Notes: generated by a model from the sequence alone, not told the origin. A stretch of DNA of 64,000 nucleotides from Pseudevernia furfuracea (GCA_022315425.1 JAIUPT010000041.1:1116001-1180000), one strand, 5' to 3'; positions 23,701-35,313 are shown, numbered from the stretch's first letter. Numbers and translations are program-made.

Positions 23701-24156
23701 GAAAGCAAAGGAAATGGCTGCAGGAAGTTATACTAATACGTGGAGGATGAATCGAAGTTAGAGATTGAGTTGTAACGGAGGTACGAAGATCTTCTGTGGC
23801 GTTACAGAGCCGGATCTACTGAGATTGCCAAGTATCGATGCAAGTAGTGATCCAATGTAGCGTGCTCTTGACGAATACTTGGACCACGCCACTCTTCTAA
23901 TGAGAAAAAGTCCTGCCATTTTGTAGTTTTGAGTGAGAGCAAAGAGACTGTGGGCCAACGGTCGAGAGGCACGATATCCATGGAAATCAGTGAATGTTTC
24001 TGATGTTGGAAGGAGGTTTGATTGAGTCCATCGGTTTTGTACTCGGCGACTTTCGGCAGAACTAGAGTGGTTTAGCGCGCTTCTCCCCAACGTTGAAATG
24101 CAAATCCGAGCAAGAGCGTCAACGACAGCTTTTCTTTCAAGCAAAATCTTGCAAAC
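20774..24156. promoter_or_regulatory. Long divergent intergenic region between velC and PDA1
   Basis: A 3.4-kb gap, by far larger than those around most housekeeping genes here. It holds a C17 run (21499-21515), TCTTCT runs, GTCGGTA repeats near 21455-21475 and short pyrimidine-rich tracts. A long upstream region and 5' leader are common for fungal developmental regulators, so much of it probably belongs to velC. I see no open frame with a known domain and no RNA gene. Confidence 0.45.
21499..21515. repeat. C17 homopolymer run
   Basis: Seventeen consecutive C on the plus strand within the velC upstream region (about 730 bp before its start). Confidence 0.95.
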
Positions 24157-25621
24157 ATGCTCTCCAGAGCTGTAAGGGGCGGCCATCGTGCTCTGCCGCT
24201 GAAGCGCAATGTCAATGTCTACGTGCCTCTGGCAAAGAGAACTGTCACTACCGATGCCGCCTCATCTCACGCCGAGAAAGAACATGTGCCCGAAGTAAGA
24301 AGTGCTCCACAGAGCGAGTCGAGGGTTTCCAGCTGACGTTGGCGTGCGTGTTTAGGAAGATGACAAGCCTTTTCAAGTCACGCTCTCTAGTGAGAGCTTC
24401 GAAACCTACGAACTTGACCCTCCCCCATACACCCTAGAAACTACGAAGAAAGAGCTCAAGCGAATGTACTACGATATGGTGTCAATAAGGTAGACTCTGC
24501 CTCTGGTTCTTAATTAGCTATTGCTGATCCGAATTTCCCGCAGACGGATGGAAATGGCCGCGGACAGACTATACAAAGAGAAAAAGATCCGAGGTTTCTG
24601 CCATCTTTCCACCGGCCAAGAAGCCGTTGCAGCAGGCATTGAGCACGCTATAACCAAACAAGACCACGTCATTACCGCTTACCGATGTCACGGCTTTGCC
24701 CTAATGCGCGGCGGAACCGTCAAAAGCATCATCGGCGAGCTTCTTGGCCGAAGGGAAGGTATTGCCTACGGAAAAGGTGGATCCATGCATATGTTTGCCA
24801 AAGGTTTTTACGGCGGCAATGGTATAGTCGGCGCTCAAGTACCTGTTGGTGCGGGCATTGCATTTGCCAACCAATACAAGGACAATGACAACACCACCAT
24901 TTGCCTCTACGGAGACGGTGCCAGCAATCAAGGCCAAGTCTTTGAGGCATTCAACATGGCAAAGCTCTGGAATCTCCCCATACTCTTCGGATGCGAAAGT
25001 ACGGCACCCTTCCTCCCCCCTCTACACACTACCAGCTAACACTCCATTCTCCCAGACAACAAATACGGAATGGGTACCGCTGCTAACCGCGCCGCTGCTC
25101 TCACCGAATACTACAAACGCGGCCAATACATCCCCGGCCTCAAAGTGAACGGCATGGACGTCCTTGCCGTCAAAGCCGCCGTCCAATACGGCAAAAAACA
25201 CACCACCGAAGGCCACGGCCCCTTGGTCCTCGAATACGTCACCTACCGCTACGGCGGACACTCCATGTCCGACCCCGGCACCACCTACCGCACCCGCGAA
25301 GAGATCCAACGCATGCGCTCCACCCAAGACCCCATCGCAGGACTCAAGCAGAAACTGCTGGACTGGGAAGTCACCACCGAGGAGGAGCTGAAGGGCATAG
25401 ACAAGGAAGCGAGATCGTCTGTGGATAAAGAGGTTGAGATTGCGGAGAAGATGGCCGTGCCGGAGTCGACGCCGAAGATTCTCTACGAGGACATCTATGT
25501 CCGGGGCAGCGAGCCGGAGTTCATGAGGGGTAGGATTCCGGATGAGAATTATTACTATGAGCAGAGTGTGACGGAGGGGGGGAATCTGGGTCGTTTTGAG
25601 GGCGAGAGGCAGGCTGCGTAG
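24157..25621 (+). CDS. PDA1: Pyruvate dehydrogenase E1 component subunit alpha, mitochondrial
   Basis: Exons 24157-24294, 24356-24489, 24544-24998, 25056-25621; 430 residues. With E1-beta it decarboxylates pyruvate using thiamine diphosphate in the mitochondrial matrix. The N-terminus (MLSRAVRGGHRALPLKRN) is a typical presequence. E1-alpha core motifs are present: FCHLSTGQEAVAAGIE, TAYRCHGFALMRGG, GGSMHMF, and the ThDP motif GDGASNQGQVFEAFNMA (from about residue 214) ending in ENN, whose last codons are split by intron 3. The phosphorylation loop YRYGGHSMSDPGTTYR is intact, so kinase/phosphatase control is expected. All introns are canonical and 54-61 nt. The spliced length fits the family. 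Confidence 0.97.
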
Positions 25622-26052
25622 ATAGATGAAGTTCGCTTTTAGCTGGTATTCGAGCACAGATAAGGGTGCATGGCAGATCTGTTTGAAGCGGTGAATCTGC
25701 CTCGCGAATTGCCCTTTTCAAGCATCTCGATCTCCTGACCGAGTGCATGTTTTCTTATTCACAGAATTTGAAAAAAAAAATCGCACGATGCTAACGGCCC
25801 ATTTTATCTATCTGACCAAGGTAGATAGGTCCTCTTTTCAACCATATTCCCTGACCATTGCACTGATTGCAGCGCAGGTCAGAAGACAGGGTGCCTGCTT
25901 GCCTGAGAGATATCCGCTTGGAAAGGCCCCAACAACAGCGTCAGTACGAAGCCTCTGTACCATCGCTATTCGCAAGCTTATGTTCCCGCAGCACCAAATA
26001 TCGTCAGGGTATCATTTCTCGAATGTTGAACCACGTTCAGTATGTCCCAGGC
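25622..26052. other. Convergent 3' regions of PDA1 and HAT1
   Basis: A 430-bp gap between tail-to-tail genes. It should hold both 3' UTRs and polyadenylation sites; an A9 run lies near 25772. No separate feature is seen. Confidence 0.5.
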
Positions 26053-27682
26053 TCAAAGAACTTCACTCCTTGCTCTCTTCGCGTCTCCGGCCATTTCCTC
26101 GTCGACGTCATCGTCATCTTCATCAACGACCTTCCTCTTTGCCCGATTTCTCCTCTCTGAACTCCCACTCGCCTCTCCGCCCTGGCTCTTCTCCATTCCT
26201 CTCAGTAACCGCTCGTAATCACCCGCCACCTCTCCAACCGCTTGCTCCACCTTGTCTACCCTCTCTCCTCGATCTAATTGGATGAGCACATCCTTGTTCC
26301 TTTTGTAGACTCTCTGCTTGACGAGCAAGCGCCAGTAGTAGAAAGCGCGGTCGTTCGGATCAGTCGCTCGGGCTCGTTGCGTGAGGCGCGCGGTGCCTGC
26401 TTGCCGGTTGTGTGGAGCGATTTTCGTAAGCAGATAGAGCTCGACGAGACGGGCGAATTGCCGAGGCGCGATCTTATTCTTTTTTCGAAGGGTTTCCAGT
26501 AATGGCATGTCCAAAAGCTTAGAAGTTGGAACGCGAACCCCAATCTTTCTCGCTGATAATTTGGGATCGATGTCTGTTTTCAGGGAGATTCTGGCGAAAG
26601 TACCGTTGTCCAAGAGATGCTTGAAATCGCAATAATCGCGCAGGTCGTCGAATGCTTCATTGGGATCCTCGACCGTGATTTCCGTAAACGTGGATGAGGC
26701 GCGGAATGTTTTAACCATAGCATTGTAAAGGTGTGTGCCATGCCCATGGGAGTGGTGGGAGGGGAGGATCAGGAATTGAGATATTCGAGCGCGGGAGGGA
26801 AGAGATGCGGGTGATATTGGTGTTGGAGATGGAAGAGTGAAGTCTTGAGCTGCGGATTTGGAACAAGCGCTAGGGATGTACGTCACGAACCGGTATGAGG
26901 TCGAGTAGCCGACCATTGAGTACGGGGATGTGTTTGGCGATGGTAGGTCTGATAGCTTTTCGTAGCTTATAACACTTTGTCAGCGGTGCTTTAGGCATGG
27001 TACGGAGAGTACGCACACAAAGTAAACTCGCCATCGAGCAAGTGTCCAGTCCTGATCATCCAGCAGCAAAAGCGTGCCTCCCTCTATGAAGAATGAAATC
27101 ATGATCTGTATCCGTTCGACAAGTCGCTGGACGTTTGGATCCGTCAATTCGCCACTCCATACCTCGAAGTTGCGCCCTCTGCTAGTATATGTCTCTAGAA
27201 GCTCTCCCGGTGGCTTAAAGCTCGAAGCAGATGTGTCGTTCTGAATGTGCGAATTAAAGGCTCCAACTTTCTCAAAGGTAACTACCGCATAGCATCAGCG
27301 CAATTCCTCTTTTAGATATTACAAGTGTTTTCCCACCTTCAGGAGTCCAATCCTTCAGTGTTTCTTCGATGTTGGTAGCCTTCGTGTCCCCTACTGCCTT
27401 GAATTTTCTGTCATATAGAACCTCTAGATTCGGACGTAGATCGTGTGCGGCGAATCTCAGATTGAGCTTCAGGTTTTGATATCCAAATATACGCTCCTCG
27501 TCGCCGAATATGGGGTATGTGAATTGAGGGTGAAATGAGGAGAGTATTCTGGGTGAGCCTGGTGCGGCTTGGACGAAGGAGATCTCGAGAGCTTCGTTCG
27601 CATTGGTAGACCCTAATGATGTTATTAGCACCGAAGCCAAGATCAAGGATATGTCACACCTACATTCCTCCTGATCAGCCAT
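26053..27682 (-). CDS. HAT1: Histone acetyltransferase type B catalytic subunit HAT1
   Basis: Exons (minus) 27682-27664, 27612-27337, 27281-27017, 26965-26053; 490 residues. HAT1 acetylates newly made histone H4 before chromatin assembly. The N-terminal domain shows ISFVQAAPGSPRILSSFHPQ, FTYPIFGDEERIFGYQNLKL and LLLLDDQDWTLARWRVYFVYEK. The GNAT core follows: SPYSMVGYSTSYRFVTY, then ISQFLILPSHHSHGHGTHLY (acetyl-CoA loop, with HSHGHG in place of the usual QxxGxG) and TEITVEDPNEAFDDLRDYCD, which carries the acidic active-site residues. The C-terminus is a basic/acidic tail with KRK patches, probably a nuclear signal. Exon 1 codes for only six residues and one base. All introns are canonical, 51-55 nt. 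Confidence 0.95.
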
Positions 27683-28008
27683 ATTGAAGTCGTGGTTCGT
27701 TGAAAGTAAACAGCCACGATGGGTGAGGGTGAGATATTTGATGTCGCGGTCGCGCTTCACGAAACCACTTAAGGTTTTGATACTCGTACCCGTAGGGCTG
27801 TGTGGGAGCGTGTTTAGCCGTACCACAGATTTTTGACAGTTTCATGCTCAAAGTCCATGCATTGCGCCCTAATGAGATAGTCACTGCAATGTCATTGCAA
27901 ATGACTAAATGAACTGGTAACTTGGCGAACTTGAGATGAGACCCTGATCGAAAGCCTGTCACGAATTATCTAGGCATTGAGGCCAACAAACGGGGCATCT
28001 ATTCCAAA
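27683..28008. promoter_or_regulatory. Divergent promoter, HAT1 / ZIP transporter
   Basis: A 326-bp head-to-head gap. Both genes must share this control region. No certain TATA box or factor site is seen. Confidence 0.5.
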
Positions 28009-29363
28009 ATGTTAGACGGCCTGTTCATGCTGCTCACTTTGAGCACCATAATGGCCATTGCGTGAGGATTTGTTCCTACTTTTGCTTATAAGTGAGCTGA
28101 CTGGGATATCAGGTCTTTTCTCGCCGGATCCCTACCTCTGTCCTTTACCCTTTCGCAATCGAGACTACGATTAGTATCTTCTATTGGAATGGGGGTTCTG
28201 GTTGGCACAGCGCTGATCGTGATTATACCCGAAGGCGTCGAGACATTATACAGCGCGAGCGATTACTCTGCAGAGGCGCACATTCGAAGGAATACTATAC
28301 CACATGCCAGCGTGGTACAGCGGAACGTTGAACGACTGCATACTCTCAATCTTCGGGCAATATCTCTGGAAGATGAAGCGCCAGATGTGAACCCATACAA
28401 TGCTCTCCCTGGGCCAGTCCTGCCCGAGGATAGAAAAGTGCAGGATGTTGATCCAGACGCTCATTCAAAGAACCCCCCAGTAACGCCGACTGAACCTGGC
28501 AAGGTTGGCATTCTCGAGGACGACACGTCTACAATATCTGCTCCGTCGCTTGAGAAACCGGAGAGCTCTCAAGCAACGCGTGAACCGCATGCCTGGATTG
28601 GACTTTCCTTGATCTGCGGCTTCATCCTCATGTATCTCCTAGATACCCTACCGTTCCTTGCCCCACCAGCGCCGCAACGGCCTCACAGCAACATTTACTC
28701 CCTCTCCGGCCTCTCCGACCTCTCCACATCCCCTCCACCTAATCCTGTAACTCCGCAACGCTCCATGTCGACCACACTTGGCCTCTGTATACATGCAGCA
28801 GCAGATGGCATCGCACTGGGCGCATCATCTTCGTCTACTTCCACCACCTCATTATCTCTAATTATTTTCGTGGCTATCATGGTCCACAAGGCGCCTGCTG
28901 CATTCGGACTCACTTCTGTTTTGCTCAAGCAAGGACTTGGGAAGAGGGCGGCAAGAGCACACCTGGTAATCTTTAGTCTAGCCGCGCCAGTGGGAGCTGT
29001 GGGCACGTGGGTAGTGGTTAGGACACTGGGTGGGGGAGGTCATACAGAACCAGCACTGATGAAGTGGTGGACGGGTGTGCTGTTACTGTTTTCTGGGGGG
29101 ACATTCCTGTGGGTCGCTCCAATATCGGATGCGGAATGAGCAACTGCTGACACTTCATATCTCACAGATATGTAGCAATGCACACGATGCAAGAAGAAGA
29201 CAGCCAAAACGCAGCGCAAGACGAAAGCCAAAGTAATGGCTACTTGGAATCAGGAGGGCGACCGTCACGTCGAGCAAAGGGAGGCAGAAATCCAAGGCTG
29301 GTCCTGGCTGCGGTAGGAGGCATGCTGTTACCGCTGATTACTCAGATAGGTCATGCGCATTGA
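28009..29363 (+). CDS. ZIP-family metal transporter (ZIP9/Atx2-like)
   Basis: Exons 28009-28061, 28113-29108, 29168-29363; 414 residues. ZIP proteins move Zn, Mn or Fe into the cytosol; the ZIP9/Atx2 branch is found in Golgi-type membranes. Helices run from the first residues (MLDGLFMLLTLSTIMAIASF). The metal-binding helices appear as CIHAAADGIALGA and IMVHKAPAAFGL, the second typical of ZIP9 (HKAPAA rather than HEIP). A variable Pro/Asp/Glu loop (about 75-170) lacks the usual His repeat. The last exon is needed: donor GTGGGT after TTCCT and acceptor at 29167 restore GGTFLYVAMHTMQ, then a final hydrophobic helix to the stop. Without it the frame ends at 29139 with a false tail. Specificity is inferred. 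Confidence 0.9.
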
Positions 29364-30246
29364 TGTACGAGTACCAAATTACTGTATTATGTTTCCGGTC
29401 CGTGGTACCTGAAACCCCCGGTGCCACACGCTCTCTCTTACTTTCTGACATGCCAATCCACAGCAAGGATTTCGGGATGTTGGGTGAATTGTAGATGGCA
29501 GAGTCTTCGGTATTCACATGTGGTGGAGATGGAAAGTCATGACTAATCCTTTCCCCTGTCTCCCGAGAGGTCATTGACACGTCACCCATGCATATACTAC
29601 TCTGTCACACATGCCGAGGTGGAGAAAGGTAGCTGGAAATCAATCAGTTGAAGAGCAATATCTACCTTATTATCTGACAGAATTCTGCGCCTCTCATTAC
29701 TCGTAAGTGGTAAATTCGTAATGGGGTTCGGCTTGCACAGCCTCAACAAGCCACAGTGATGACACGCTACCTCAGCACTACTCTACCCGGCATGACGAAG
29801 TTGTGCCTGTAACCTACTTTAGGGAGCCGAAGGAGCCGCGTTCCTGTATAAAATCATTTAGAATGAAATAGGGCAAAATACCAAATGTGTATGTAGAACC
29901 TCGGTCTGGAGACGTTGAAAGCTTGAATTTTCGTCACCGTTACATAAAGTCCCTCGAGTCATATAGTCATATGATGATCGCTCATGTATCATGTATCATG
30001 TACCCACTTCCAACTTCCACACCTTCCAATTTATTATTTTCTCGGCGCCAAAAAATCAAGGCTTTATGAAAAATCTTGCTTGACAATTACGTAGTCTGCA
30101 TCAAACAATAACATCACCATCATCTTTCCCATCTCTTCCATCTCTTCCATCTCCTTCTCTTTTTCTCCTTTTACTCCATCTCTCTCCACCACCAATTGCC
30201 TCTACCACACATCATTATTCCACATCCCATCTCCCACACCTTCAAC
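29364..30246. promoter_or_regulatory. Intergenic region and pyrimidine-rich leader of the MARVEL gene
   Basis: Nearly 0.9 kb. The final 140 bases before the start codon are C/T-rich (repeated CATCTCTTC), typical of strongly expressed filamentous-fungal genes. The upstream part shows nothing I can name. Confidence 0.5.
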
Positions 30247-31322
30247 ATGTCTAAGCTTGCCCTGGGCACTCGGGCTGTCTCCACCGTCATCCGTGCCCTC
30301 GAGTTTGCAATATCCGCCTTGGTTCTGGGCATCTTCTCATGGTACCTCGCATGTAAGTCCGCGCGCGTATGAAATTCTCTATACTCTTAACTGACATCCC
30401 AAAGACCTAGCAGACCACCACCTACATATTCCAACATGGGAGAAGGCTGTCGAGGGTATGTCTGGAGGAGCTGTCATCTACACCGCGTTTGCCGTCATCC
30501 TTACCTGCTTCCTCGGCGGCATCACATTCTTCGCTTTCCTCGGTCTTCTCCTTGATCTTCTTTTTTGCGGATGCTTCGTCGCCATCGCCATCCTCGCAAG
30601 AGGCGGCGCCAAGAGTTGCGGCACCGTCAATAATTCGCCCATTGGAACTGGAGAACATCTCTCTTGCCAATTGCAGAGAGCCGTTTTCGCTGTCGCCATT
30701 GCCAATGCGTAAGCCCTCCTATCATCATCACCGTCTCCGGTTGAAATGCCCTAGCTGACTCATGCCCTGCAGCTGTCTATTTCTGATCTCCGCAGCTCTC
30801 GAAATCGTCCTCAGCCGCGCACGTAAGAGGGAAAAGCGTTACGGCCCCAGCCCAGCAAACAACTACACCTCTGGCTATGGCAAGCAACGATTTTGGCAAA
30901 GGAAGAATAACAAGAACAAGACCAACAAGCATGAGGATGAGGAGCTCGGTGCCGTTGGTGCTGGAGCTTTGGTCGCAGAGGAGAAGCACCGCACTCGCAA
31001 CAACCGTAACAGCGAGCGCATATCAGACGACACCGCAATGACCGGTACGACCGCCCCGGTTGCGGACGGCTATGGTGGACCAAACACCAAGTACAACCAA
31101 GAGCCGACTGTGCCCACTCAGACTCACTCGGGACAGACTGATGGATATGCGAATCAACAGACTCTTGGTGTTGCCTCTGCAGGCGCTGTGCCCGAAATGG
31201 AGAGTAATGCGGCCGGCGGCGGACACTACGTCCAGCACGTCAGCGAGCCCTACGCTGATGTACATCAAGGCGGCTACGTCCACCAGGCGCACGGCATACC
31301 CGAACCAGCTTCCCGCTACTAG
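30247..31322 (+). CDS. MARVEL-domain integral membrane protein
   Basis: Exons 30247-30352, 30405-30708, 30773-31322; 319 residues with the first acceptor. Four hydrophobic helices are visible: VIRALEFAISALVLGIFSWY (about 15-34), VIYTAFAVILTCFLGGITFF then FLGLLLDLLFCGCFVAIAIL, and AVFAVAIANACLFLISAALEIV, the four-helix MARVEL layout. A loop with Cys residues (CGTVNN...EHLSC) separates helices 3 and 4. The cytosolic tail (about 170 residues) is hydrophilic with Gln, Gly, Tyr and charged residues. MARVEL proteins organise membrane domains; the precise role is unknown. Intron 1 has three possible in-frame acceptors (30404, 30410, 30413), changing the junction by up to three residues. Confidence 0.88.
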
Positions 31323-31787
31323 AAAATTCGAGCCTTGCAGCTTGAAGTCGGAGATTTAGGCCTGGGCGTCACGTTGCAGATTACTAATAATTTCACCTCC
31401 GCCGACTGGCCTCTCTAAAACATCAACGGACGTCTTTTCATACCGGAATATGATACCAGGATATCCTCCTCTGCAGCAATGGATCTAGCGTGTACATATA
31501 ATGCGTCTCAATGGCAGAGAAATGCAAGTGATGACGGTTTACTTCAGTCTATTGACTGCAGATGAAGTAATTATAATCATAGTCTTCAATAACGAACCTT
31601 ACTACTGTGACTGCAAAGCCTTTTGCCTGTTCTATTCTCTCGGTGATGCTCAATTTCTCAAGTGCTCGAGGGCTTATCCCACCTATTTCTTTACTAGCAC
31701 GATGTTCATATCTGCGAGTGCCTGCGATGAATGGAGACCCACTCCCATGCACCCACCATTTCCCGGACTCCCGTCTATTGCAACGCT
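31323..31787. other. Convergent 3' regions, MARVEL gene / secreted protein
   Basis: A 465-bp tail-to-tail gap with no separate gene supported. Confidence 0.5.
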
Positions 31788-32716
31788 TTACCCGATCTCG
31801 TTCAGCCCCGAAGTTGAATCCCGGCACAGAGAGAAAGATGGTTCCGGAGGAGGCGGAGGAGAAGGAGGAGGAATGGGCTCGTACTTGCCAAAGCCCCCAT
31901 ACCCAACGTAATACCAGGCCCCGCGGTCCACGATGATATCGAAGTCGATTTCCCGAAAGCTACTCCACGGCTCGTTCATGTACTGCCAGGCTCCCGCGAG
32001 AACATCGCCTTTCGAGGGGTTTACGGAGTCAGCCCTTTTCGCGCGTCTCCCCGATACGACCGCCCAAAGATACAATACAATACAGTCGAGGGGGGTAGGG
32101 GGGGGGGGGCAAGAAAGGAGGAAGATTGAAAAGCCGTGGAATCATCACCACCGTCCTGCAACGGTTGAATTCCCGTGTCCGAAATATCGGCCCCCCCCCC
32201 CCCTCCCCCCGAGGAGAAATTAAAAATGTATTGCTTACCCAGGAGGAAATAAGTCAGGTCCGCGTTGGCGAGCGCGCCGACGTGCACGTCGATGCAGACG
32301 CGCGCCGCCTGCATCACGAACTCGCCCCCGTCGATGGGTTCGTTGCCGAAGCCGGTGTTGATTTTCGCCACGACGCGGCGGATGGCGGCGTCGGTGACGG
32401 CGTTGACGGCGGGCCGGGTCAGGGGGCGGCCGGTGGCGGTGATGCGGAGGGTGAGGGCCGTGCCGACCACGTGGTAGTCGAACATGTTGTTGACCAGAGG
32501 GAGGAGGCCTAGGCCGGGCGGTGTTGTCGCGTTCTTCTGCGGAAGGATCCTCCCGTCGAGTGGTGGCGTCGACGACGCCGCTGGAGGTTCGATCGTGCTG
32601 TTGTTGGGCGGAGAAAGGGGATCCGTGAGGGGAAGCGCCAATGTGAGGACTGCGAGGGCTTCGAGGAGGAGGAAGAAGAGACCGAGAGGCCTTCTTCGCA
32701 CGTTCTTTGGCGACAT
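31788..32716 (-). CDS. Small secreted protein of unknown function
   Basis: Exons (minus) 32716-32239 and 32008-31788; 232 residues. The N-terminus (KNVRRRPLGLFFLLLEALAV onward) has a basic region and a hydrophobic core, a signal peptide ending near residue 30. A Pro/Ser/Thr-rich stretch with several N-glycosylation sites (NNST, NAT) follows, then a compact domain (YHVVGTALTLRITATGRPL through ICIDVHVG-like strands) that continues across the intron as ADLTYFLLG-DVLAGAWQYMNE, ending in a Pro-rich segment. I do not recognise a family. The 230-nt intron is much longer than others here and contains opposing G and C runs (see findings). The splice choice is supported by donor GTAAGC, branch CTGAC, acceptor AAAG and matching phases. 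Confidence 0.7.
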
Positions 32717-33198
32717 CGATGGTGTCGGGTTATCGTGATGGCTCAGGAGGAAATCATGGTGTTAGGATGAGACATTGATTTTATTATGCCTCAACTTCTG
32801 TGTATAGACTGGGGGTCGACCCGTCGCCAAGCGGAATCGAGTGTCGCTACAATGCGAGATGATCGCGTGGGTGACTGACCGGCCGGATTGTGGGGGAGGC
32901 GGGGGGGGGGGAAGAAATCACTGGCCTGATATTGACGACCGATAAGCGGGATTTAATCGTATTGGTGGAAGTTGGGAGGATGCGACTTTTTTATTCCGCA
33001 CCAGTCATGAATTCTGCACATCATCATCATCATCCTGTATGTTGTATATTCGAGTCTGAATGTAGGTCCTTAACAGACTATTCCGTAGCGAAGGACATCC
33101 GGCTAACTAACACTACTCTGTCAAATGGATTCGTGTGAGCATTTGAATTCAACCTTTATTTCAAATCGATCTCTCTCGTATCCTGACACAAATCCATC
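32717..33198. other. Intergenic stretch
   Basis: Contains a G11 run (32901-32911) and a CATCAT repeat near 33017-33034. Nothing else is supported. Confidence 0.5.
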
Positions 33199-33594
33199 TC
33201 ATCTCCTCCGGGTTTCGCTCGCCCGAGGAGCATTTACGCCATCCCGATCCTCGTCCCGGCGGACCGAGCATGCAAGTCTTGCATATTTACGTTCATGATG
33301 GGCCCTCGAAATAGCCGGTACCTCACGGATAGCATTCCAAGGCTGGTCTCTAGAGCTTTCGGATTCCCATCTTGACATGGGTGTGTAGCCACCTGAATCG
33401 AAAATGCCATGTCTCCCAAAGGCCGTCTCTCGGGTTCGCTCGACGGGCAAGTAGGATGGGTTGATTTCAGCGGTAGGAGCGCGATGTGGAGTAGAGGATA
33501 TGGTCGTGGAAGCCTCTATGCTGGCCGCTCTTGGTCTTTCTCTTGAATTCGGTGAATACATGGCTCGTGACCTTCCTTCCTGGAAGACTGACAA
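33199..33594 (-). CDS. Possible hypothetical protein or 3' exon
   Basis: Open frame of 131 codons on the minus strand, rich in Arg, Ser, Glu and Pro. Going upstream, the frame stays open through a hydrophobic run (CLTAHVFFLLATFTLDTLSV) back to a possible acceptor AAACAG near 33656. It could therefore be the last exon of a membrane protein whose other exons I cannot find. No family is recognised, and it may be chance. Confidence 0.25.
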   Translation of the reverse strand: MSVFQEGRSRAMYSPNSRERPRAASIEASTTISSTPHRAPTAEINPSYLPVERTRETAFGRHGIFDSGGYTPMSRWESESSRDQPWNAIREVPAISRAHHERKYARLACSVRRDEDRDGVNAPRASETRRR

Positions 33595-33699
33595 AGTATC
33601 GAGCGTAAAGGTTGCAAGTAAGAAGAAGACGTGGGCAGTGAGGCAAGATGTACTGTTTATACAAATACGGTCACCAGATCTTTATCTATCGTGTGGGGC

Positions 33700-35171
33700 A
33701 CGTTGTACCTCGGAGATTCATTTACCCAAACGGAAAGCAAACCTGGGGCTCAGAAGACGATAACACATGACCGCAGTGAAGGTTCACAGCGGATTGTATT
33801 GAGTGCCAGGACCTCATATCCACGCGACTGAAACATCATGTCCATGCAAACCCAGCCAACGCGTGCAAGGAAAATTGCGTCCATGAGTGAAAGCCGGGCC
33901 TCAAATCAGACAGATGTTTGCAATACGCTCTTCATGAGTTGATGTATATCAAACAGAAGAGCATAAATTCAGATAGAGAACCTTATCTCCGTGTTTCTCT
34001 ACGCTAGTCAGATCTGAGTATCTTGAGAGCCCGGTCAAGATGCACGATTGCCCCTATGGAGAAGGAGCTACCTGTTGAATACATAAGGTGAGATGGCCGT
34101 CATAGATCTCCAGTAGAAAGAGACACTAGTAGCTATGGTGCTGAGAGGAATGCATGACTCGCGTTCACAGCAAGAAGGGACTTTGGCTTGTGCTTCCACT
34201 AGCGGTATTGTTGATGGTGCGACAGAAGCAGAAGAGCAGTCTGCGAAGGGGAGCTTCTTCTTGTCTATGGCTGTTGCCGGCATTGTACCTTCCTCCCCTT
34301 CGTCCGGAGCCCTTGTCTCACGTCCACCTAGGGTTAGAAATGCCTAGAATCTACCTACTCTCTCCAAATAATCTTGTGGTATCGTGCGGCGTAGGAACCA
34401 AACCAGGTCAAGTCAAGTCAGCGGTCGCTTTCAGCAGAATTGGGCACTCTGCCGTTTGTTTGAGAAGATGTTCATCATGAGGCTAAGGTACTGTATGAGC
34501 ATTAGGAGAATGGAGACGAAGGCGGGGAACTCTCCTCTCATCAGTAAGGTAAAGTAGGTAGATGCCTCACGCTAACGCTTCAAGTTTCTACGCTTTATCT
34601 GGACTTCATCTTGAAAATCTCCTTCCAATACAGTATCTGCTTCTGAAGATTCTCAAGCTATTCGGGCGAATGGCTATTGTCGCGGGAGTAGTAGTAGGAT
34701 TTTCTTCAGTGGTTGCTATTTGTTTGGGATACGCTCTCTTCGCCTCTGTCCCGGGCGTTTTTGAGGTGCCATCTTGGTCTGCATATTTTCTGCATATCAC
34801 CTAAGAAGTTCTGAGTTCTGGCAGTCGTTTGAATCTCGTGTTGGTAATCAGCTCTAATCCAGTACAAAAGCTGCATGAGTTCTCAGCGCATCACTTTCAT
34901 GAACGGTCGCTGGAACAGCTAGATATGTGAATATGTGATGAACGCCGTCCCAGTATCGGAGCTAGGTAACCCGAACCAGTATCTGTAAAAATTTGGCGCC
35001 GAGGAAATTCCCGTGCTTGTAGTAGCATAGACCTGGAGTGAAGTTGAATCTAGATACAGACCTGGGAGGCTCGGAATAGATAATATGACCATCAAGGCAA
35101 AGAATCCGCGGCAGTGAAGAAACGACGGTAGAGAAATATTGGTGATCCTATACCCGGATTAGCGAAACATC
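33700..35171. other. Gene-free intergenic stretch
   Basis: Frames are short and lack motifs. An 80-codon frame at 34562-34804 with one hydrophobic helix (MAIVAGVVVGFSSVVAICLG) is the only candidate and is not convincing. Confidence 0.4.
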
Positions 35172-35313
35172 TTCCCAGAGTATTTCATCGCAAATTTTCC
35201 TTCACATTGGGTATTTATCCTGCCAAATCTCACCTTGTGTGCTTCCCAGACTATATCATAGCACCGTTTCCTTCACATCACATACTCATCCTATCAAACC
35301 TCACCTTCTGTGG
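35172..35313. repeat. 71-bp imperfect tandem duplication
   Basis: Two adjacent copies start at 35172 (TTCCCAGAGTATTTCATCGC) and 35243 (TTCCCAGACTATATCATAGC). They stay aligned through CTTCACAT, TATCCTG/CATCCTA and AATCTCACCTTGTGTG / AACCTCACCTTCTGTG. They are intergenic and diverged. Confidence 0.85.

Noticed and set aside
23758..24186. 142-codon minus-strand frame upstream of PDA1
   Set aside because: It overlaps the PDA1 first exon antisense and shows no motif.
29040..29139. ZIP transporter ending at 29139
   Set aside because: The tail after GGTFL is intron sequence; splicing from 29108 to 29168 restores the conserved final helix.
34562..34804. 80-codon frame with one membrane helix
   Set aside because: A single hydrophobic segment in a short frame can arise by chance; no promoter or homology sign supports it.
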